Positions 13,641-19,354 of a DNA stretch of 19,354 nucleotides are shown in pieces (position 1 is the stretch's first letter; the number at the start of each line of letters is the position of its first letter). The stretch spans positions 1 through 19,354 of the forward strand of contig JBKBMW010000011.1 of NCBI GenBank assembly GCA_046295675.1, given 5' to 3'. The notes under the pieces are model-generated. The model was not told the DNA's origin. It did not search any database and worked only from the letters and a program-made list of their open reading frames with translations. Source of the DNA: JAOAJF01 sp046295675. GTDB taxonomy: Archaea > Micrarchaeota > Micrarchaeia > Anstonellales > Anstonellaceae. Made by a program: the position numbers and the translations under genes.

Positions 13641-15221
13641 ATGGCAGCTATTATAATATCTATAGAAGAGTTAGAATCGCTCTCAAAAGTAAAGGGAAAA
13701 GAATTAGAAGATATTCTTACAGCAATTGGTGTTCCGATTGAATCAAAGGAAAATGGTAATTTTGAATTAGAGATAACTCCCAACAGGCCAGATTTTCTTT
13801 CTGTTGAAGGTTTGGCAAGAGCAGTTTTTTGTTTTAAATTCTCCAAGCAAAAAGAATATCGTGCCCTTGATTCTAATCTTGAGCTTGTGGTGGATCCTTC
13901 TGTTAATTCCATTAGGCCATTTATTGGTGGAGCAATAGTGGAAAACCTAAAGCTTAATGAGTCATTTTTAGAATCTTTAATGCAACTTCAAGAAAAACTA
14001 CACAGCACTTTAGGAAGAAAAAGAAAAAAAATGGCTATTGGTCTTCACGATATCTCCAAAGCAAAGCCACCTTTTTTATATCATGCAACAGAAAAGGAAG
14101 TTAAATTTATTCCACTTGGTTTTGAAAAAGAATTAAGCACAAAGGAAATATTAGCTATTCATCCAAAAGGAAAAGAATATGCCCATCTAATTAAAGACAA
14201 ATATCCCATTTTAGAAGATAGTTTAGGAAATATTCTCTCCTTCCCACCAATAATAAACGGGGAATTTAGCAGGGTAACTACAAATACAACAAAACTATTT
14301 ATTGATTGTACTGGGACTGATAAAAAAACTATTCTCTATACCATCAATATACTTTGCGCTGCTTTTGTAGATCGAGGTGCAACTATCTATCAAATAAAGA
14401 TAAATAAATCAAAGTATAAAATTTTTCAAAAAATCAAAACCAAATATAATTTTAAATCTGCAAACAAGCTTTTAGGAATAAATCTTTCAAAAGAAAAACA
14501 AAAATCTCTTTTATTAAAAATGGGCCATAATCTCTTTTCTAATTATGTTCTTTCACCTCCTTATAGAGTTGATCTTCTGGACCAGGTTGATATAATAGAA
14601 GACCTTGCAATAGCATTTGGTTATAATAATTTTGAACCAAAATCACCAGATTTTGTTTCCAAGCCTAATTTGGAAAAAAATTACTCCTGGCTTGCAGAGC
14701 TTCTAATAGGCATGGGCTTTTTCGAAGTTTCGAGTTGGGTTTTAACAAATAAACTTGTGGTCCAAAAAGCAGCTGTAAATAATTTTTTAGAGGTTTCAAA
14801 TCCATTAACTGAAGAATTCTCTACCCTTAGACCATTTCTTTATCCAAACCTTTTAGAAATTTTTTCTTCTTCAAAATCTTCTAAAATGCCTCAAAGGATT
14901 TTTGAAATTGGACCAGTAATTTTTAAAGAGAATAACACAATAAAAGAGCAAACAAACTGCTGTTTTGCATTCGCTCAGCCAAAAGCAAATTTAAACATGA
15001 TTTTATCTGATTTAAAAGGACTTTTTGAGGCTTTGAGAATTTCTTATTCATTAGAAGAAAAAAAACTTGACGGATTTATTCAAGGAAGAAGTGCAATAAT
15101 TTTATCAAATGGAAAAACCATTGGTTTTTTGGGAGAAGTACATCCAGAAACATTAGAAAAATTTTCAATAGAGCAACCAGTAATTTTATGTGAGATTTTT
15201 TTAGAAAATCTTTTTAGCTAA
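13641..15221 (+). CDS. pheT: Phenylalanyl-tRNA synthetase beta subunit, archaeal type
   Basis: This is the beta chain of the alpha2-beta2 enzyme that charges tRNA-Phe. The archaeal/eukaryotic form is recognised by LEITPNRPDFLSVEGLARA near residue 50, a B3/B4 editing region, and a B5 domain containing LGINLSKEK and then PPYRVDLLDQVDIIEDLAIA with its acidic metal-binding residues and the following FGYNNFEP. The catalytic-like core ends NGKTIGFLGEVHPETLEKF. Length (526 aa) is slightly short but complete. The bacterial extra domains are absent. AAGGT lies six bases before ATG 13641. It is the last gene of the operon that begins at 9487. pheS is not in the window. Confidence 0.93.
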   Translation: MAAIIISIEELESLSKVKGKELEDILTAIGVPIESKENGNFELEITPNRPDFLSVEGLARAVFCFKFSKQKEYRALDSNLELVVDPSVNSIRPFIGGAIVENLKLNESFLESLMQLQEKLHSTLGRKRKKMAIGLHDISKAKPPFLYHATEKEVKFIPLGFEKELSTKEILAIHPKGKEYAHLIKDKYPILEDSLGNILSFPPIINGEFSRVTTNTTKLFIDCTGTDKKTILYTINILCAAFVDRGATIYQIKINKSKYKIFQKIKTKYNFKSANKLLGINLSKEKQKSLLLKMGHNLFSNYVLSPPYRVDLLDQVDIIEDLAIAFGYNNFEPKSPDFVSKPNLEKNYSWLAELLIGMGFFEVSSWVLTNKLVVQKAAVNNFLEVSNPLTEEFSTLRPFLYPNLLEIFSSSKSSKMPQRIFEIGPVIFKENNTIKEQTNCCFAFAQPKANLNMILSDLKGLFEALRISYSLEEKKLDGFIQGRSAIILSNGKTIGFLGEVHPETLEKFSIEQPVILCEIFLENLFS

Positions 15222-15230
15222 AAGTGTCTC

Positions 15231-15240
15231 TTTTTAAAAA
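15231..15240 (+). promoter_or_regulatory. Candidate TATA box for tRNA-Glu
   Basis: TTTTTAAAAA is centred about 31 bases before the mature tRNA 5' end. TTTATAAT at 15247-15254 is an alternative but lies too close for a start at the mature end. Confidence 0.3.
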
Positions 15241-15266
15241 CTTTCATTTATAATTATTTTACTATT

Positions 15267-15341
15267 GCTCCGATAGTCTAGCCCGGTCAAGGACGCCGGC
15301 CTTTCAAGCCGGTAACCCGGGTTCAAATCCCGGTCGGAGCA
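15267..15341 (+). tRNA. tRNA-Glu (anticodon UUC)
   Basis: A full cloverleaf can be drawn. The acceptor GCTCCGA pairs with TCGGAGC. The D arm is GTCT/GGAC with loop AGCCCGGTCAA, the anticodon arm CCGGC/GCCGG has loop CTTTCAA, the variable loop is TAAC, and the T arm CCGGG/CCCGG has loop TTCAAAT. The anticodon TTC is at 15303-15305, read as Glu. A discriminator A follows and CCA is not encoded, as is usual in archaea. The gene is far more GC-rich than its surroundings. It has no intron. Confidence 0.96.
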
Positions 15342-15365
15342 TTATCTATCATATTTTGTTATATA

Positions 15366-15382
15366 TTTTGTTTTTTTTCTTC
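15366..15382 (+). terminator. T-rich terminator after tRNA-Glu
   Basis: TTTTGTTTTTTTTCTTC lies 25 bases past the tRNA 3' end, with no hairpin. It suits archaeal termination on a U-rich run. Confidence 0.45.
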
Positions 15383-15392
15383 ATTGCATAGC

Positions 15393-15401
15393 TTTTATAA
15401 A
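15393..15401 (+). promoter_or_regulatory. TATA box of the PHP-like gene
   Basis: TTTTATAAA is centred 27 bases before ATG 15424, with no Shine-Dalgarno between, so transcription should begin at the start codon. Confidence 0.5.
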
Positions 15402-15423
15402 TTGTGGTATAGAAAATATATAC

Positions 15424-16875
15424 ATGACAAAGTTTCTTTTCCATAAAGCATTCCCATCTTCTGCTTCTCATTCTTTAAAAAAAGGTTTTAGAGAATTTCA
15501 TGAACTTTTAGTTGAAAATAACTTTTCTTTAGTTCCCTTTTTCCAAATACTAAAACCAAACGAGCTTATTTATAATAGAGGAATTTCTCAAACCGGAGAG
15601 GATAATGGAAAATCTAATTTTTTTGTATTCGTTAAATTTAAACCCCTTTATTTTACTCTTTTCTTTTTTAATCCAGATTTTAGTTCCAGAGCTATAGAGC
15701 TCAAACCAACCGAAATCTACATCAAACTTCATATTACTGGTTTTTCCTCTTCAGAATTTGAAAAGGCTATTAAGAAAATAAACCTCTATGCTGAAAAAAA
15801 ACCAACCACTTCTTATTTTGTTTTACTACATGGCCATGTTGGTTTTATTAATGGAATTAATATGCTCACCAATCATTATGATGATGGACTATCAGATATG
15901 TTAACTATTTTGCGTCAGTTAATGGTTCACCATTATGATATTGATGCAAGTGGAATGCATAATAATTTTATCCAAGAGCTTTATTTCTATCAGTATAATC
16001 TAGAACAAAAAGCAGGTATTGTTAAATTTCCATCTGTAGAGGTTACCATCCCTATAAATAGAAAAGGGGCAAACGGACCTCACGAAAACATTTGGTTTGG
16101 GTCTATAAAAGAGGGGTTAGAATATCATAAGCGTTTTTTTAGAAGCAGAATGGGAAAATATCCTCCATATGCAACTACAAAGTCCATCAAAAAATTGCTT
16201 AATTACAACAAAACACTTGCAAAAGAAAAACGAGCAGCCTTTGGGATTGCACATCCTGCCTATTTTGTAAATACAAGTTGGCTTGGTAGAGTTGCTGCTG
16301 GGCAATGGAGTTTATCTGCTCTTGAAGAACATGTACAAGAAAACATTCAGGGTATTGGAGCATTCAATATTGATTCTTATTCTTTTAGAGAATTGAAGTC
16401 TTCTAATCCATCTGAAATGAAATATTTTATGGATTTGGTTGAGAAATGGAAAACAGCTAATTCTACTTATTTTAATGCAGTAAACATGGCTTGGGCTCAA
16501 GAAATGAGACAAAAATATGGGGTTTTTCCATATGCAGACCACGATATACATAAGTACGAAGATTTTTCTTATGGTGGTTCTATTCAAGGGCTTGGAAAAA
16601 TGCTTAATGTTTTACATTTTCCATCACTTCCTTTACGCACTAAAAAACCAAGTCCTCAGGAAATGGTTGAGCTAATGCATAGTAAGGACAGAACAGAAAA
16701 GATCGAAGCCTTTATCCCATACAACCCAAAAACTGCTAATTTAGTTTCCTCTCGTCTTCATTTAGCCTTTAAAGACCTTCTAAAAAAGAACAAGGTTTTT
16801 TTAATAAAAGTGCTCAAAACTGCACCTGAAATTTTCAAAGAAATTAAGGATTTTATCCTTTCTAGGTATTATTAA
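15424..16875 (+). CDS. PHP-superfamily-like metal-dependent phosphoesterase (483 aa)
   Basis: This appears to be a soluble enzyme with a PHP-like barrel in its second half. Candidate metal ligands occur in PHP order: LLHGHVG (His136, His138), an acidic site in VEVTIPI (Glu206), GPHE (219-221), GIAHP (His277), AFNIDSY (Asp317) and ADHDIH (Asp374, His376). The N-terminal 120 residues are a separate alpha/beta domain, and a helical region links the two. PHP enzymes hydrolyse phosphoesters, often with several metal ions, but these motifs are looser than in the classic families, so the substrate and even the superfamily are inferred. It stands alone with a leaderless promoter, downstream of tRNA-Glu. 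Its last 15 bases are repeated in tandem just after the stop. Confidence 0.5.
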   Translation: MTKFLFHKAFPSSASHSLKKGFREFHELLVENNFSLVPFFQILKPNELIYNRGISQTGEDNGKSNFFVFVKFKPLYFTLFFFNPDFSSRAIELKPTEIYIKLHITGFSSSEFEKAIKKINLYAEKKPTTSYFVLLHGHVGFINGINMLTNHYDDGLSDMLTILRQLMVHHYDIDASGMHNNFIQELYFYQYNLEQKAGIVKFPSVEVTIPINRKGANGPHENIWFGSIKEGLEYHKRFFRSRMGKYPPYATTKSIKKLLNYNKTLAKEKRAAFGIAHPAYFVNTSWLGRVAAGQWSLSALEEHVQENIQGIGAFNIDSYSFRELKSSNPSEMKYFMDLVEKWKTANSTYFNAVNMAWAQEMRQKYGVFPYADHDIHKYEDFSYGGSIQGLGKMLNVLHFPSLPLRTKKPSPQEMVELMHSKDRTEKIEAFIPYNPKTANLVSSRLHLAFKDLLKKNKVFLIKVLKTAPEIFKEIKDFILSRYY

Positions 16876-16890
16876 TCTAGGTATTATTAG
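16861..16890 (+). repeat. 15-bp tandem duplication across a stop codon
   Basis: TCTAGGTATTATTA plus one base occurs at 16861-16875 (ending in the stop) and again at 16876-16890. It looks like a slippage duplication that added a second, untranslated copy of the last codons. Confidence 0.8.
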
Positions 16891-16896
16891 ATTTAT

Positions 16897-17487
16897 CTAC
16901 TCTTTTATAATCTCTTTTTTTATTATCTCAAAAATCTTTTTGGAAGATTGAGCAGAATTAATTTTTAACCATTTTTTGGACATAAAGCTTAATGCGTACA
17001 ATTTTTGATAGTTTTTTCTTATCAACTCTAATTTTTTTAAATCCTGTTCAAATCTGTCAGGAAGCTTATTTTTTAATTTTCTTTCAAGTGCATTTTTTGG
17101 TTGTATATCCAACCAAACTACAAAATCAGGTTCTGTTAGTTTAAAATTCTTTAGCATCTCCATTCTATTTTCAAGAGGTTGTTCAATTGATTGATAAGCA
17201 AGAGTAGAAAAAAAATATCTATCACAAATCACCCATCCTTTTTCTAAACTTTCTTTAATTTTATTCTGTTGACTTCCAATATCCTTCAAATACTCAAAAA
17301 ATGCTTCATCTTCTGTCAAATCTATTTTTTGGTTCAAATACTCTTTAATTTTTTTTGCTTTTTTTGTTGGGTATTTATACAAAAAAACTTTTTCTTTTCT
17401 TTTTTTAAGTTCTTTTTCCAAAAATTTTATCTGCGTGCCTTTTCCAGCCCCATCTATTCCTTCAAATACAATAAACAAATAAGCCAT
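16897..17487 (-). CDS. tmk: Thymidylate kinase (196 aa)
   Basis: This enzyme phosphorylates dTMP to dTDP with ATP. The P-loop GIDGAGKGTQ begins at residue 10, the DRY motif is in VICDRYFFSTLAYQ, and the LID-like KLPDRFEQDL follows about 60 residues later. Length is typical of archaeal enzymes. The nucleotide-binding loop after the second strand reads KYPTKK, where bacterial enzymes have REPGGT; this is seen in some archaeal relatives. ATG 17487 is preceded by a TATA box and no Shine-Dalgarno, and the gene is divergent from pus10. Confidence 0.9.
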   Translation of the reverse strand: MAYLFIVFEGIDGAGKGTQIKFLEKELKKRKEKVFLYKYPTKKAKKIKEYLNQKIDLTEDEAFFEYLKDIGSQQNKIKESLEKGWVICDRYFFSTLAYQSIEQPLENRMEMLKNFKLTEPDFVVWLDIQPKNALERKLKNKLPDRFEQDLKKLELIRKNYQKLYALSFMSKKWLKINSAQSSKKIFEIIKKEIIKE

Positions 17488-17506
17488 ATTCTTTTATTTC
17501 AAAAAC

Positions 17507-17517
17507 ATTTTATAAAC
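17507..17517 (-). promoter_or_regulatory. TATA box of tmk
   Basis: On the minus strand GTTTATAAAAT is centred about 26 bases before ATG 17487. Confidence 0.5.
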
Positions 17518-17565
17518 CTTAATTTTATAGAAAGTGTTTTTTATTTTTTTTATCCAATTATTTTT

Positions 17566-18621
17566 ATGCCTTCTGAACTTGGTTATTTAGAGGAAAAACT
17601 AAAAAAACTTACATATTCAGCTTTAGCCCTTGCAAGGAATTATCCAGATGCAAAAACCTTTTATCTTCAAACACAATTAGATAAAAGTATTGTAGCCTCT
17701 TTAGAGAATTTTGAAGATATCCCTATCGAAGATGGATTTGCTTTAAAAAATCTCATAAACAGAAAAATAATAGAAATTTTTTTAAAAAAAAGCAATCTTG
17801 TTTTAAATCAAGAAAATCCAGATCTTCAAATCCTGTTTAACTTTTCATCTGAATCAGTTAGTATTAAGCGTTCAAATATTTATATTTTTGCAAATTATTT
17901 AAAAAAATCAAGAGAGTTTGCTCAACATGTGTGGGCATGCCCTTCCTGTAAAGGAAAAGGCTGCAAAGTTTGCAATTATACTAAAGAAAAATATCCTTCC
18001 TTAGAATCTGTTTTTAAAAGTGTTTTTTTAAAAGCTTTTAAGGCAAGTGATTGTTTTTTGCATGCTGCTGGAAGGGAGGATGTAGATGTTCTGGCAATAG
18101 GGACTGGCAGGCCTTGTGTTATTGAAGTAGTTAATCCAAAAATAGTAAATGTAAATTTAAATGAGTTGGCAGACCAAATCAAAAAAAACTATCCAATCGA
18201 ACTCTTAGAACCAAAATATGTTAAAAAATTTTGGGTAGAGGTAGTTTGTAATTCTCATTTTAATAAGGAATATTATGCAATTGTTGGTTCTAAGGAAAGA
18301 GAACTTTTAGTGCAAGACTTTGAAAAACTAAAACAAAAATTACCTATTTTTTTAAAACAAAGAACTCCTCTAAGAGTTGTAAAGAGAAGATCAGATCTAA
18401 TAAGGCGAAGATGCATTTTTGATCTAAAACTGGCTAAAATAGAGAATGGAAAAATGCATTTATTTATATATGCTGAGGCAGGTACATATATTAAAGAATT
18501 TATTCATGGAGATCAAGGTAGGACTGTTCCATCTATATCTTCTATTTTAAATCTTCCTTGCGATTGTGAAGAATTAAGTTTGATTAAAATAAACACCTTT
18601 TTTCTTAAAACTATTTCTTAA
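17566..18621 (+). CDS. pus10: tRNA pseudouridine synthase Pus10 (351 aa)
   Basis: This enzyme makes pseudouridine at positions 54 and 55 of the tRNA T loop in archaea. The N-terminal half holds a zinc site, CPSC (125-128) with GCKVC (132-136). The catalytic half has AGREDVDVLAIGTGRPCVIEV with the conserved Asp172, and the tail has TYIKEFIHGDQGRTVPS, all characteristic of Pus10. The frame is open further upstream, back to 17269, but the region before 17566 is a low-complexity Phe/Ile-rich shadow of tmk. ATG 17566 gives a protein beginning MPSELGYLEEKL. The T-rich stretch 17535-17550 may hold a weak TATA box, and no Shine-Dalgarno is seen. It is slightly shorter than the usual 390-410 residues. 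Confidence 0.9.
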   Translation: MPSELGYLEEKLKKLTYSALALARNYPDAKTFYLQTQLDKSIVASLENFEDIPIEDGFALKNLINRKIIEIFLKKSNLVLNQENPDLQILFNFSSESVSIKRSNIYIFANYLKKSREFAQHVWACPSCKGKGCKVCNYTKEKYPSLESVFKSVFLKAFKASDCFLHAAGREDVDVLAIGTGRPCVIEVVNPKIVNVNLNELADQIKKNYPIELLEPKYVKKFWVEVVCNSHFNKEYYAIVGSKERELLVQDFEKLKQKLPIFLKQRTPLRVVKRRSDLIRRRCIFDLKLAKIENGKMHLFIYAEAGTYIKEFIHGDQGRTVPSISSILNLPCDCEELSLIKINTFFLKTIS

Positions 18622-18639
18622 AATTATTTATTAATTAAT

Positions 18640-19354
18640 CTAAAAAAGATTCACTACTAAAGTTATTAAATCGCCAAAGAAAAGCGAGCATATTAATCCA
18701 ATAAGCACATGTGGCAAAAATGGTGGAAGATGTTTAAAAAGAGCTATCTTTTTTCCTTTTATCGCTTTCATTCTCTCATATTGCTCTTTGCTAACAAGTC
18801 TGCTTAACGAATATTTCTTTACAAGCTCTTTATCCATTTTATCTATTGCTATAATATCTTCAGGTTCTATATTTTTTACATCAACAAATTCAATCATAGA
18901 ATTATTTATTATTTCTTTAAATAAGGTGTAATAACTTAAAACAAGTATAAGGCAGGTCAAAACAATTATATACCCTGGCCCAACTAATGAAAATATAAAT
19001 GAATTTTGAAAAACAAAAAACAAAAAGAACAAATAAAAAACCAAGATAATCAGAACATTAATTGCATCTTCTTTTTTTATACTAAAATTCTTTAAGACTT
19101 TTGGGATTGTGCTAACCAACATATATACTATAAAACTAACAGATGCGAAAACAAACAAATTTAATATAAACGGAAGAAGAAAAATTCCTTCAAACAACAA
19201 AAAACTCTTTGGTTGAACCGGTATTGTCATTGCAATAGCACTTAAAATATATCCATCTGCTCCCCCAACTTGTCCTAATTTATAGAGTATATAAAATATG
19301 AAAAAGACAATTACTCCAGTTATTAAAGCAAAAGGTAAAATTCCAATATCTAAA
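18640..19354 (-). CDS. Prepilin peptidase, A24 family (FlaK/PibD-like), 5' end beyond window
   Basis: This is an aspartic membrane protease that removes class III signal peptides from archaellins and pilins. The frame stays open from an internal Met at 19230 to the right edge. The added part reads YKLGQVGGADGYILSAIAM, which contains the GGAD form of the catalytic GxGD motif, so the true start is outside. Several membrane helices follow, then a cytoplasmic insertion (about IEPEDIIAIDKMDKELVKKY ... VSKEQYERMKAIKG) and the typical C-terminal PPFLPHVLIGLICSLFFGDL. The first catalytic Asp, near the N-terminus, is not in view. It could process the prepilin-like proteins at 2000 and perhaps 1705. 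The stop is TAG at 18640. Confidence 0.8.
   Translation of the reverse strand, partial: LDIGILPFALITGVIVFFIFYILYKLGQVGGADGYILSAIAMTIPVQPKSFLLFEGIFLLPFILNLFVFASVSFIVYMLVSTIPKVLKNFSIKKEDAINVLIILVFYLFFLFFVFQNSFIFSLVGPGYIIVLTCLILVLSYYTLFKEIINNSMIEFVDVKNIEPEDIIAIDKMDKELVKKYSLSRLVSKEQYERMKAIKGKKIALFKHLPPFLPHVLIGLICSLFFGDLITLVVNLF

Noticed and set aside
561..15221. Integrated conjugative or mobile element
   Set aside because: No integrase, relaxase, transposase or direct repeats at boundaries were seen, and the secretion-type genes are mixed with core genes. No copy of the tRNA-Glu 3' end was noticed elsewhere.
17269..17565. Upstream extension of the Pus10 reading frame
   Set aside because: It is Phe/Ile/Lys-rich low complexity, lies antisense to tmk, and MPSELGYL at 17566 is a sensible Pus10 start.
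18640..19230. Complete 196-residue membrane protein starting at Met 19230
   Set aside because: The frame is open to the window edge and the upstream part carries the GGAD peptidase motif, so this Met is internal.
1..19354. CRISPR array, rRNA genes, IS elements
   Set aside because: No spaced repeats of 24-40 bases, no rRNA-like sequence and no transposase or inverted terminal repeats were found by eye.

Overview
The window looks like a chromosome segment from an AT-rich archaeon with a compact gene layout, most likely a DPANN-type lineage. I infer this from gene content and style: a Pus10 tRNA pseudouridine synthase, an archaeal-type PheRS beta chain, a DUF63 membrane protein, a DRG-family GTPase, a PRC-barrel protein, archaeal prepilin-processing parts, and a tRNA gene without an encoded CCA. 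Genes start on TATA boxes about 25-30 bases upstream, often with no leader. The code is standard, with TAA, TAG and TGA all used as stops. I cannot name a genus.

Layout. 1-221 is an A-rich, G-poor tail downstream of a minus-strand PRC-barrel gene (222-482). 561-2821 (+) is a surface-appendage cluster: a VirB2/TrbC-like two-helix pilin, an anchored unknown protein, a TadE/pilin-like protein, a class III signal-peptide prepilin-like protein and a small anchored protein. 2834-5272 (-) holds a cysteine-periodic lipoprotein, PRPP synthase and DUF63. 5360-7669 (+) is an enlarged FlaI/VirB11-type secretion ATPase with cysteine clusters at both ends, followed by a DRG GTPase. 8866-9429 (-) is a CxxCxxxCC metal-binding protein. 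9487-15221 (+) is a tightly packed probable operon: an unknown protein, an MBL-fold hydrolase, a two-TM protein resembling the N-terminal half of VirB4, a VirB4/HerA-like ATPase, a coiled-coil/winged-helix protein, a previously uncalled 52-residue ORF and pheT. Next come tRNA-Glu(UUC), a PHP-like protein, thymidylate kinase (-), pus10 (+) and a prepilin peptidase (-) cut by the right edge.

How the genes fit together. Interleaved with housekeeping genes is what I read as a dispersed secretion or pilus machine: VirB2-like subunit, pilin-like minor subunits, a GspE/VirB11-type ATPase, a VirB4 apparently split into membrane and motor halves, and the peptidase that would mature prepilins. No polytopic platform protein (VirB6 or TadC/FlaJ), relaxase, integrase or repeat boundary is visible, so a mobile conjugative element is not supported. 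The alternative is a mixture of an ordinary archaeal type IV pilus and an unrelated HerA-like ATPase pair.

Expression pattern. Genes that begin a transcription unit mostly have a TATA-like box 25-30 bases before the start codon and little or no leader. Genes inside operons carry Shine-Dalgarno motifs (GAGGTGGT, GGGTGAT, AAGGAGAT, GGTGAT), several ahead of TTG starts. This pattern helped choose starts and supported the small ORF at 13478.
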